From a virus, in the IMG/VR virus record IMGVR_UViG_3300048837_001082, positions 1-38,686 of that record: a DNA stretch of 38,686 nt; one strand, given 5' to 3'. The notes under the pieces are model-generated. The model saw only the letters and a list, made by a program, of their open reading frames with translations. It ran no database searches and was not told the origin of the DNA. Shown here piece by piece: positions 6,325 to 12,669 of this stretch. Numbering within the stretch: position 1 is the first letter of the stretch; each line of letters starts with the position of its first letter. The position numbers and the translations under genes are program-made.

Positions 6325-7313
6325 TGGATTGGTATGGAGACATCGACACCATGGCGTGCGCATGGGTGCACGCTCTGATAGCAGCAGAGTTGATACCGAT
6401 CGGCGATGTCGACAGTCGATCGATTCAAGAGGTGACGGGTGATGAATTACGAGGCTATCGACGATGCCACTTCTTCGCAGGAATCGCAGGCTGGGCGGAG
6501 GCGCTACGCCTTGCCGAATGGCCAGCAGCTGTTCCCGTTTGGACAGGTTCGTGCCCGTGTCAACCATTTAGTGTTGCCGGCAAGGGTAAAGGAACGGCAG
6601 ACGAGCGGCACGTCTGGCCAGAGTTTCGCAGGCTCATTGACCAGTGCCGACCTCCAATCGTCTTTGGAGAGCAGGTTGCGAGCAAACTTGGCCGAGAGTG
6701 GCTCGCCGGTGTACGCACTGACTTGGAAGCATTGGGATATGCTGTCGGGGCCGCCGATCTGTGCGCTGCGAGCGTCGGTGCGCCGCACATCAGGCAGCGA
6801 CTCTACTGGGTGGCCTACGGCAACGGTGAACGATTCTCGAGGAGGAAGGAACCGAACTGCCAATCGGAGCAACCAGCACAGCAAGCATCACGACGGGCTG
6901 ACTCTTTGCGATGCAGTGGAGTTAGCGGGATGGCGAACCCCCGAAGCATCCAACGGCGAACAGGGCGCGAAGGAACCGACCGGCATCAATCCGCGAGTGA
7001 CGTTGACGGATCAGGTCACCGGATGGTCGACTCCGGCAGCGCGAGACTGGAAAAGCGAATCAGCGCCGGACGAGTGTCAGAATCACAGGTGGAAGCCATT
7101 GCGAGCGAAGCCGTTGAGCTGGCAAGCAACCATTGGGACGGAACCGAATGGATCGCCTGCGCCGACGGAAAAACGCGGCCAGTTAAACCCGGCATTCAGT
7201 TGCTGGCTCATGGGATTCAGGGACGTGTGGCTCAGTTGCGTGGATTGGGAAACGCCATCGTCCCGCAAGTCGCAGCGGTGTTCGTGAAATCATTCTTGGA
7301 GGTGGTGTCATGA
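6324..7313 (+). CDS. C5 cytosine DNA methyltransferase
   Basis: 329 aa, ATG at 6324 overlapping the previous stop. Motif I HFFAGIAGWAEAL (about 49-61), motif IV GSCPCQPFS with catalytic C79, motif VI-like FGEQV (114-118), motif VIII IRQRLYWVA (156-164) and motif X RGLGNAIVPQ near 306-315 are all present. The enzyme should transfer a methyl group from AdoMet to cytosine C5. The target-recognition part (about 165-300) is low in known motifs and contains short repeats of the ANPRSIQRR / VDSGSARLEK kind. No restriction enzyme is adjacent, so it is probably an orphan that protects phage DNA. Most of it is overlapped by a second open frame. Confidence 0.9.
   Translation: MDWYGDIDTMACAWVHALIAAELIPIGDVDSRSIQEVTGDELRGYRRCHFFAGIAGWAEALRLAEWPAAVPVWTGSCPCQPFSVAGKGKGTADERHVWPEFRRLIDQCRPPIVFGEQVASKLGREWLAGVRTDLEALGYAVGAADLCAASVGAPHIRQRLYWVAYGNGERFSRRKEPNCQSEQPAQQASRRADSLRCSGVSGMANPRSIQRRTGREGTDRHQSASDVDGSGHRMVDSGSARLEKRISAGRVSESQVEAIASEAVELASNHWDGTEWIACADGKTRPVKPGIQLLAHGIQGRVAQLRGLGNAIVPQVAAVFVKSFLEVVS
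6442..7287 (+). CDS. Possible overlapping protein in a second frame of the methyltransferase gene
   Basis: 281 codons open in a different frame on the same strand. The ATG at 6442 (GTG at 6439) has GAGGTG about 7 nt upstream. It is not random-looking. It has TWKHWDMLSGPPICALRAS, three spaced GW-x-T-(P/A) segments (GWPTATVND, GWRTPEASN, GWSTPAARD) and GQLNPAFSCWLMGF near its end. From memory these strings match proteins often deposited beside phage C5 methyltransferases. It could be a real overlapping gene or an echo of the conserved methyltransferase codons. Confidence 0.4.
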   Translation: MNYEAIDDATSSQESQAGRRRYALPNGQQLFPFGQVRARVNHLVLPARVKERQTSGTSGQSFAGSLTSADLQSSLESRLRANLAESGSPVYALTWKHWDMLSGPPICALRASVRRTSGSDSTGWPTATVNDSRGGRNRTANRSNQHSKHHDGLTLCDAVELAGWRTPEASNGEQGAKEPTGINPRVTLTDQVTGWSTPAARDWKSESAPDECQNHRWKPLRAKPLSWQATIGTEPNGSPAPTEKRGQLNPAFSCWLMGFRDVWLSCVDWETPSSRKSQRCS

Positions 7314-8053
7314 TGCGGACCTGCGTCGAGTGTGGCTTTCCCACGACTGGCACGAGTCGCTGCTCAGTATGCCACTGTGAGAAGTTCAAGTTTCGGAGAT
7401 GTAACCGCTGTAACGCGGAGTTGTTAAGCGTGGGCATCTGCAGCTGCGGTTGCCCGGAATTTCGTTTGGAGGAGTCGATTGTGAGTGCAACAGCAACTGC
7501 GCCAAAGCGCGCAAGACGGCCGAGGAAGCTTGGCGACGTGGCCCAAGAACGGGTCGAGGAGCTGGATGACGATGCTGAGGTCGTGGAGGAGAAGCCCAAG
7601 CGGAAACGCAAGGCAGCCCGCGACAAGGGTCCCAGCGAGAAAGTGCTCAAGGCGAAAGCGTTGGGGGATGCGAATACATTCCCCTGCCAATTCGGTGGCG
7701 TCTCCATCGGCGACATGACGGGGCGTATCTCACTCAAGATTGCCAAGGACCGGATTAACGTCGGCACCGCGGAGAAGCTGTTCTGCGGTCGGCGAGTGAA
7801 CTGCAGGTTGGTAGCTCGTCCCGTTGACGAGGATCCGGATCAGCAGCACCTGCCGGACATGGACACGAAAACGACGATGGAGGCTGTGGTCGACGTGAAG
7901 CGATTCGCCAGCGATCCCCACAACATCTCGATCGGGGTGACGTGCAGCCTGCAAGAAGTGGACGTGACAGAGCTGTCGCTGTTTGCGAAGAAGTTCGGCA
8001 GCATCACCGTGTTGGATACCCAGTCGCTGGACGAGCTGGGCGACGGCGAATAA
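7310..8053 (+). CDS. Zinc-ribbon protein with charged linker and conserved C-terminal domain
   Basis: 247 aa. The ATG at 7310 overlaps the methyltransferase stop, with TTGGAGG upstream. The N-terminus has three to four Cys knuckles (CVEC, CSVC, CNRC, CSCGC) within about 50 residues. A Lys/Arg/Glu-rich linker (about 65-110) and a beta-rich C-terminal domain (about 120-240) follow. Probably a nucleic-acid-associated phage protein of the modification/recombination block; the specific function is not recognised. Confidence 0.7.
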   Translation: MMRTCVECGFPTTGTSRCSVCHCEKFKFRRCNRCNAELLSVGICSCGCPEFRLEESIVSATATAPKRARRPRKLGDVAQERVEELDDDAEVVEEKPKRKRKAARDKGPSEKVLKAKALGDANTFPCQFGGVSIGDMTGRISLKIAKDRINVGTAEKLFCGRRVNCRLVARPVDEDPDQQHLPDMDTKTTMEAVVDVKRFASDPHNISIGVTCSLQEVDVTELSLFAKKFGSITVLDTQSLDELGDGE

Positions 8054-8069
8054 CGATGTTCCTTGTGTG

Positions 8070-8115
8070 CCAAGCCCGTGCCGTACTCATCGATCCGGTA
8101 CGGTGCGGTGCTTGG
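8070..8115 (+). other. Long inverted repeat in the gap before the Nmad1-type gene
   Basis: Arms 8070-8086 and 8098-8115 pair along 17 positions with two G-U pairs and one bulge, around an 11-nt loop. The sequence after it (TTCCTTTG) is only partly T-rich, so it could be a weak terminator, a processing site or an attenuator. A 22-codon frame starting at 8056 runs through it but has no ribosome site. Confidence 0.5.
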
Positions 8116-8132
8116 TTCCTTTGAGGTGATAG

Positions 8133-8684
8133 ATGATTGCAAAACTGTTTAAGTTCTATTGTCCGCCATGCTCACTTTACTGGGATTCTCCGGCAGTGGC
8201 TGACGTTTGCGACAACTGCGATAAGCCTGCCGAAGTCTATTGTGCTGCTTGCCGCGAGTTTCGTCCGGTGGAGAGTTTTGACTTTACCCTACACGAATGT
8301 CGGCGACATCAGGGCAGCGTGACCAGGATTCCTGACGAGTTGACGCTAATCGCCAGGACATTGAATGGAGTTAACGGTTCCGATCAACAGCGAATCGCAG
8401 AAGTCGGCATTGACTGGATCCAGACCCTCCTCGCCAAGAACAAAGACTACGGTGGCTCGGCATGGGAGACTCCCTGCCTAGCACCGCACATCGATGTTCG
8501 TGACGCGTTGTTCTGCCGCATGTCCGACAAAGTAAAGCGGATTGCTGCGCTGAGTTCGGGCGCAACACCTAAGGTCAACGAGTCGCTCGAGGATACGGTT
8601 AAAGACCTCGGAGCGTATTGTCTGCTATGGCTGGCGAGGCCAGTCGATTCATCAACAGGAGCAACCGATGCAACAGAACATTGA
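8133..8684 (+). CDS. Zinc-ribbon plus nucleotide-modification-associated domain 1 (DUF1599-like) protein
   Basis: 183 aa. GAGGTGAT precedes the ATG. Residues 10-40 carry C10, C13, C26, C29, C37 and C40 (two zinc knuckles). Residues about 92-168 resemble the Nmad1/DUF1599 domain: LLAKNKDYGGSAW, CRMSDKVKRIAAL, then NESLEDTVKDLGAYCLLWL. This domain is predicted from gene context to take part in modified-nucleotide metabolism of phages; its chemistry is not established here. Near the methyltransferase it hints at DNA modification or nucleotide handling. Confidence 0.7.
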   Translation: MIAKLFKFYCPPCSLYWDSPAVADVCDNCDKPAEVYCAACREFRPVESFDFTLHECRRHQGSVTRIPDELTLIARTLNGVNGSDQQRIAEVGIDWIQTLLAKNKDYGGSAWETPCLAPHIDVRDALFCRMSDKVKRIAALSSGATPKVNESLEDTVKDLGAYCLLWLARPVDSSTGATDATEH

Positions 8685-8847
8685 ATCAGCCATCCCGGTG
8701 GCTGAACGTGGGCCGGACACGATCATCCTGCAGAAGATCGATCGAGAAATCAAACAAGCGGAGCAGTGGCACGCGTGGACGGCACTGCGATTGAAATCAC
8801 TGCGGAACCTACGCGAGCGATTCGCGGATCCGCAAGAGCGAAAGTAG
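8668..8847 (+). CDS. Small charged helical protein (59 aa)
   Basis: The ATG at 8668 lies inside the end of the previous gene, with AGGAG 5-6 nt upstream; the stop TAG is at 8845. It reads MQQNIESAIPVAERGPD, then a continuous amphipathic helix rich in Arg/Lys/Glu (KIDREIKQAEQWHAWTALR). No recognised family. Ribosome site and overlap make it a credible gene. Confidence 0.6.
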   Translation: MQQNIESAIPVAERGPDTIILQKIDREIKQAEQWHAWTALRLKSLRNLRERFADPQERK

Positions 8848-8852
8848 TAGGA

Positions 8853-8965
8853 CCGCCCTGGCTGGATCCTGCTCGTCGCGGGTGAAGGTGCCAAATGCTA
8901 ATGGCCTTGCAGGCGGCAACAGGGCGGGCCTGGTTATACAGGTCGCCCCACCGTAGGGGTTTTTT
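8853..8965 (+). ncRNA. Candidate multi-stem structured RNA ending in a terminator
   Basis: CCGCCCTG (8853-8860) pairs with CAGGGCGG (8920-8927), enclosing about 60 nt. A CCTG/CAGG hairpin (8929-8942) follows, then CCCC-accgta-GGGG (8946-8959) and T6. The gap between genes is about 207 nt with no coding sequence. The layout (aptamer-like closed domain, then terminator) is that of an attenuator or riboswitch, but no known class is recognised. Confidence 0.45.
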
Positions 8966-9054
8966 GTGAGGGGCGCCGGATCCCTGTTGGCCAGCATTGG
9001 GCTGGAGAAGTCCGGCAAGACACTTTTTATCAATCGGTAAACGAAAGGAATTTT

Positions 9055-9303
9055 ATGCGCGCAGAAAATGCACCCTCCTCAGCCATCGACCAGACAAAGG
9101 TCGTGAGCCTACATCCATCAATCACGCACGTGCTGGAGTACTTCAAGTACCTGCATCTACCGCAGCACCTGCAGGACGTCTCCATGCCGTTCAGCGAGTT
9201 GGCGTACAAGGTCGCATGGCGAGCACCCAATAATCCTGAAACGACAGTTGCATTGCGGAAGCTGCTGGAAGCGAAGGACGCTGCGGTACGCGCGGCGCTG
9301 TGA
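9055..9303 (+). CDS. Conserved small phage protein (82 aa)
   Basis: The ATG follows AAAGGAATTTT. It carries YFKYLHLPQHLQDVS and TVALRKLLEAKDAAVRAAL. I recall this pattern (HLPxxLQxVSxxF ... LRKLLExKDxAVRA) from a widespread unnamed phage family. All-helical and soluble. It stands alone between two structured non-coding gaps, so it may be independently regulated. Confidence 0.75.
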   Translation: MRAENAPSSAIDQTKVVSLHPSITHVLEYFKYLHLPQHLQDVSMPFSELAYKVAWRAPNNPETTVALRKLLEAKDAAVRAAL

Positions 9304-9343
9304 CACTCGATAGGCCCGTCAGTGCGTTACTGGCGGGGAGTAG

Positions 9344-9396
9344 CCTGGTCCGGCGCGCGTGAACAGCGATCTGCGTGCTGCCGGGCCAGGATTTTT
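9344..9396 (+). terminator. Strong hairpin terminator just before a gene
   Basis: CCTGGTCCGGC (9344-9354) pairs with GCCGGGCCAGG (9380-9390) over 11 bp with one G-U pair, followed by ATTTTT. The next start codon is only 14 nt later, so read-through or antitermination would be needed to express it from upstream. Confidence 0.7.
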
Positions 9397-9409
9397 CTGA
9401 AGGGACGTT

Positions 9410-9592
9410 ATGAGCAACCTCATCGACCTAGTCCGTCTCGTCGAAGACATGCGAACGTGGCAGCGGGAGTACTTCAAGACGCGGTCCTCGGTGGCACTGG
9501 AGACGTCCAAGGAGTGCGAGCGGAAGGTTGACGCGTGGATTAGGCAGTTTCGGAATCCGCAGGCGAGTTTGTTTGAGAAGGGTAGGGAGTGA
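9410..9592 (+). CDS. Conserved small phage protein (60 aa)
   Basis: The ATG follows GAAGGGAC. Its sequence (LVRLVEDMRTWQREYFKTRS, then ERKVDAWIRQF) is an alpha-helical pattern I recall from small phage proteins of unknown role. Its TGA overlaps the next ATG. Confidence 0.7.
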   Translation: MSNLIDLVRLVEDMRTWQREYFKTRSSVALETSKECERKVDAWIRQFRNPQASLFEKGRE

Positions 9593-9990
9593 TGGGCGTT
9601 CGTAAATCCGGTCAGTGTAAGTGGTTCAATGGCATTCAGAACAAGGTCTGCAAAGCTGGCGTCAGTTACGACAGCTTGCCGCGCAACGAACGCGGCGTGA
9701 TAGTGCTGCCATGTATCCAGCCGGAGTGCCAATCGAACTGCGACAAGTACGAGGAACCGACGGCAGAAGAGATTGCGGCGGATGAGGAATGGATGCGCCA
9801 GCGGATGGAGATGCACAGGAAGGTTGGAGAAGTAATCATACCGATCCGCAAGGAATACAAAGGGCGAAGCGGCAACGGGACTATCACATGCCCATGTTGC
9901 GGCGGAAATCTTCATTGGTCGATCAGCGGCTACAACGGGCACATGCACGGCCGGTGCGAAACGGCAGGTTGTGTGTCATGGATGGAATGA
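9592..9990 (+). CDS. Cys-rich conserved phage protein (132 aa)
   Basis: ATG at 9592 (GTG at 9589 also possible). The N-terminus CKWFNGIQNKVCKAGV plus two further Cys suggests one metal site. The C-terminus ITCPCCGGNLHWSISGYNGHMHGRC-type segment makes a second zinc ribbon. The middle is a charged helix (PTAEEIAADEEWM). It resembles a common unnamed phage zinc-finger family. Confidence 0.75.
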   Translation: MGVRKSGQCKWFNGIQNKVCKAGVSYDSLPRNERGVIVLPCIQPECQSNCDKYEEPTAEEIAADEEWMRQRMEMHRKVGEVIIPIRKEYKGRSGNGTITCPCCGGNLHWSISGYNGHMHGRCETAGCVSWME

Positions 9991-10003
9991 AGCGAGGTGC
10001 GTA

Positions 10004-10678
10004 ATGGCCGATAAACCAATTCTATTCAGCGGCGAGATGGTGCGGGCGATCCTGGCTGACGAAAAGGGCTGCACGCGGCGTCTCTACAAGCTACCCAAGG
10101 GCATGGTCTGGTACGACGCGCTGGGCGGCGAGCAGGAAGGCTGGTACAGCAGCGAGGACCACGCGAACAACGGCTGGTGGCACGTTGAGGAGGAGCGTGC
10201 GTCGGTGGCTGTGGGGGACACGCTCTGGGTAAAAGAGACGTTTGCCGCGTTTTGTCACGACGATTACGACCCAGAGAACACTGCGTTGTACTGTGCGGAA
10301 AAAATCGTCACCGAAGGGATCATCCGGCATCGAGGCAAACAGATTGGCGAGGCTACTAAGAGACATCCTCTCCTGTGCTACTACCAGGCGACGTGCACTC
10401 AGCCACACCCAAATCACAAGAAGTGGCATCCGTCCATCCACATGCCCCGCTGGGCCAGTCGCATCACGCTCAACGTAACGGGTGTCCGCATCGAGAAGCT
10501 CCAGGACATGAACCGCGGTGACGCGATGGCCGAGGGGTGCCCGTTTCCCAATATGGCCAAGGGACCGAATCCGCTCGACTGGTTTCGGGAGCTGTGGGAC
10601 GGAATCAACGGGGCTGGATCATGGGACGCAAACCCGTGGGTGTGGGTGTACGAGTTTGAGCGGGTGGAGCAATCATGA
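10004..10678 (+). CDS. ASCH/PUA-like domain protein
   Basis: 224 aa from ATG 10004, with GCGAGGTG upstream. It shows KPILFSGEMVRAIL, a CTRR motif, GDTLWVKETF, then HPSIHMPRWASRITLNVTG and IEKLQDMNRGDAMAEG. This is the pattern of phage ASCH-domain (PUA superfamily) proteins, thought to bind RNA or modified nucleotides. It overlaps the next gene by ATGA. Its substrate cannot be read from sequence. Confidence 0.75.
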   Translation: MADKPILFSGEMVRAILADEKGCTRRLYKLPKGMVWYDALGGEQEGWYSSEDHANNGWWHVEEERASVAVGDTLWVKETFAAFCHDDYDPENTALYCAEKIVTEGIIRHRGKQIGEATKRHPLLCYYQATCTQPHPNHKKWHPSIHMPRWASRITLNVTGVRIEKLQDMNRGDAMAEGCPFPNMAKGPNPLDWFRELWDGINGAGSWDANPWVWVYEFERVEQS

Positions 10679-10878
10679 GCTACACGAAGCAAACCGCCTG
10701 GGAGTTCGCGTGCGGCTGGTACACCGAGCAGTCGGTCCGCATAGGTCTCACTCACAGTCCCAAGCCAGCTAGGGATGTTGACTCCGAGTTTGTGAAATGG
10801 CTGACCGAGCAAATGCGGCTAGCGATGGCCAAAGGGATCGACATCGGTCGGCGATGGGATGAGGAGAACGGTGCGTGA
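10675..10878 (+). CDS. Small hypothetical protein (67 aa)
   Basis: ATGA overlap with the ASCH gene and a GTG overlap with the next. It reads MSYTKQTAWEFACGWYTEQS and ends MAKGIDIGRRWDEENGA. Helical, no motif. Tight coupling on both sides supports expression. Confidence 0.6.
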   Translation: MSYTKQTAWEFACGWYTEQSVRIGLTHSPKPARDVDSEFVKWLTEQMRLAMAKGIDIGRRWDEENGA

Positions 10879-11357
10879 GAGACAACAACAACGTGCCCAC
10901 CGACCTGCGGAAGTTCGTGGAGTTTGGCGGGATGGCATGTCCGGTGAGTAATCAGGAAAGGAGCAATCAGGTGTGGATTCAAATTGACAATTGGGAACAG
11001 TACGAGCGATGGATCGACAGCAAGGCGATCGCGACAGTACAGAGGCGGAACTGTGACATTATCGTCGTGGGCACAAATCAGAAGTTGGCGGAAATCAATT
11101 GTGACACGCCGGACGCAGCGAAGGAGAAGATGGCAGCGATCATGAAGATCATCGCGCTGGCACCTGACGGCTATTTCTCCGAGATGGGATCGCTCACGCT
11201 GACTCCTGATCAGGAGGAGAAGCTACGGATCGCGGACTTTGCAATCGAGATGTCTGAAGGTTGGTCCTTCACGAAGTTCTGGAGCGAACATCCCAAACTG
11301 TTTCAGATGGTTAAAAACTACATCGATCGCAGGGATAAGGACGCTGCCACATCATGA
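10875..11357 (+). CDS. Hypothetical protein, alternative internal start
   Basis: The open frame starts at GTG 10875, but GTG 10971 has a much better AAAGGAG site (7-nt spacing) and would give a 128-aa protein beginning VWIQIDNWEQYERWIDSKAI. The N-terminal half looks like a small beta domain (IATVQRRNCDIIVVGTNQK), the C-terminal half helical. No family recognised. The next gene overlaps by ATGA. Confidence 0.6.
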   Translation: MRDNNNVPTDLRKFVEFGGMACPVSNQERSNQVWIQIDNWEQYERWIDSKAIATVQRRNCDIIVVGTNQKLAEINCDTPDAAKEKMAAIMKIIALAPDGYFSEMGSLTLTPDQEEKLRIADFAIEMSEGWSFTKFWSEHPKLFQMVKNYIDRRDKDAATS

Positions 11358-11683
11358 AAGAGCGTGGACTGATGAACCAATTCCTACACGACTTCGGCAT
11401 TCGCATCCTGCGTGCCAGGCGGGCTGCTGGGATAAGCCAGGAGAAGCTCGGGCAGATGGTAGACGGTGTCTCCCGACATTGCGTGTGGCACTGGGAGGCG
11501 GGGTTCAATGGCTGTTCGCTGGAGCGCGCGGCAAAGCTCGCAAAGGCGCTGAACGTAAGTGTGGGTTACCTGTTTGGAGAGGTGGAGCATGAAGTATTGG
11601 ATCGGAGGGCTCGTCGGAGTAGCGGGGACCCTACTGCTGCTACTACTGCTGACGCGGTGGACAAACTGGAAGGCATTCATTGA
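11354..11683 (+). CDS. XRE-family helix-turn-helix regulator
   Basis: 109 aa. Residues about 12-78 form a Cro/CI-type HTH (IRILRARRAAGISQEKLGQ, then LERAAKLAKALNVSVGYLFG). It probably binds operator DNA as a transcription regulator. The last 30 residues are low-complexity and overlap the next small gene. ATG 11372 is an alternative start. Its place inside the early operon, rather than divergent from it, argues against a classical CI repressor. Confidence 0.85.
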   Translation: MKERGLMNQFLHDFGIRILRARRAAGISQEKLGQMVDGVSRHCVWHWEAGFNGCSLERAAKLAKALNVSVGYLFGEVEHEVLDRRARRSSGDPTAATTADAVDKLEGIH

Positions 11684-11705
11684 CTGGTTGGGGAGGCACC
11701 TATGA
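11589..11705 (+). CDS. Tiny single-pass membrane protein (38 aa)
   Basis: ATG 11589 with GAGAGGTGGAG upstream, nested in the end of the XRE gene in another frame. It begins MKYWIGGLVGVAGTLL followed by a leucine run, a textbook membrane helix, then a short basic tail. Its TGA overlaps the next ATG (ATGA). Function unknown. Confidence 0.65.
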   Translation: MKYWIGGLVGVAGTLLLLLLLTRWTNWKAFIDWLGRHL

Positions 11706-12079
11706 GCGAGCGGCCACCAACGGCGGAAGAGCTGTTGACTCTTTTCATTCAATGGGAGCGGTTTGGCGATTGGGCTGCGCACCACAAGTTCATCGAAGGA
11801 CTCCCGAAGTGGATGGACGCCCAAGGCCCAGTGACGCGAGAGTGGTTCCAAGAGCGATTCGGTGGGCTTGATTGCGTCGTCGCTCGTCACGGTGATCCTA
11901 GGAAGGACTGCTGGGGGATCCTCCTCTACTACGATTGTTTCCTAGGCTTTCCGATCGTGCGGCTCACGTATCAGACAAAGTCTGCCACCGAATATGGGAT
12001 TGAATGGGCTTTACGAAGGGCGACGCGCAATCAACTCGAAGCCATGGTTCAGCTGCTTGGTCGAAAGGACGGTGACTGA
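11702..12079 (+). CDS. Hypothetical protein (125 aa)
   Basis: ATGA overlap with the preceding membrane protein. Mixed alpha/beta with aromatic-rich LFIQWERFGDWAAHH and a later LLYYDCFLGFPIVRLTY segment. No catalytic motif recognised. Its stop overlaps the next start. Confidence 0.65.
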   Translation: MSERPPTAEELLTLFIQWERFGDWAAHHKFIEGLPKWMDAQGPVTREWFQERFGGLDCVVARHGDPRKDCWGILLYYDCFLGFPIVRLTYQTKSATEYGIEWALRRATRNQLEAMVQLLGRKDGD

Positions 12080-12312
12080 TGGTCTGGGACCTGGACACGA
12101 TGAAGCGGCTGAATGCGGTTGAAGATTTCAAACACAACCGCGGCACCCGAAACAATTGGAGTGAATGCCAGGAGTTAATACGTGCCATCGAACGCGGTGG
12201 CTTCGATTTATCGCAGTGCATGCGGTGTGGTGAGCTCGTTGTCTGCATCCCAGACGGGCAGCCGATGTGTGAGGGGTGCGCGGGAGATGATGATGCAGAA
12301 TACAAAGTTTGA
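12079..12312 (+). CDS. Small zinc-knuckle protein (77 aa)
   Basis: Starts on the previous stop (TGATG). The N-terminal half is helical; residues about 47-68 carry CMRC and CEGC, a two-knuckle zinc site, and the protein ends in a short acidic tail. Probably a small nucleic-acid- or protein-binding factor; no family assigned. Confidence 0.65.
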   Translation: MVWDLDTMKRLNAVEDFKHNRGTRNNWSECQELIRAIERGGFDLSQCMRCGELVVCIPDGQPMCEGCAGDDDAEYKV

Positions 12313-12667
12313 TACGTGGGCGATCCTGGACATGATGGGGCACCAACGACTCGCTGGTCGCGTGACCGAGGAGACGATCGGTGGTGTGTCGTTACTGCGA
12401 GTTGACATACCCGAGCTGAACAACATTCCTGCGTGGACCACGTACATCACCGCGAACTCGCTGTACCAGATGACTCCAGTGACGGAAGAGCTGGCTCGGT
12501 CCATGGCTGCGAAGATCGGAAAGATGCCAATCACGTTCTATGACCTGCCACAGCAATGGCGGGAGAAGATCCAGAGCTCACCTGCTGGATTGCCAGCGCC
12601 GGACGATGACGATGAGTCGTACGGTTGCGACGAAGATGAGGACGAAGAAGAGGAGTTCGATATCTAG
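12287..12667 (+). CDS. Conserved phage hypothetical protein with acidic tail (126 aa)
   Basis: Three consecutive ATGs (12287, 12290, 12293) follow a G-rich site, so the exact start is uncertain by two codons. It contains ILDMMGHQRLAGRVTEET, LLRVDIPE, TYITANSLYQMTPVTEELA, a pattern I recall from a common unnamed phage family. It ends in a long Asp/Glu run. Directly precedes the replication initiator. Confidence 0.7.
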   Translation: MMMQNTKFDTWAILDMMGHQRLAGRVTEETIGGVSLLRVDIPELNNIPAWTTYITANSLYQMTPVTEELARSMAAKIGKMPITFYDLPQQWREKIQSSPAGLPAPDDDDESYGCDEDEDEEEEFDI

Positions 12668-12669
12668 CG

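Noticed and set aside
8056-8124. 22-codon frame within the inverted repeat gap
   Set aside because: No ribosome site, and its sequence is dictated by the hairpin arms.
8853-8965. Known riboswitch class such as cobalamin or glycine
   Set aside because: None of the conserved core sequences I know for these classes is present.
11354-11683. Classical CI repressor controlling lysogeny
   Set aside because: It is only an HTH domain with a low-complexity tail, encoded within the early operon rather than divergently, so a general XRE regulator is the safer call.
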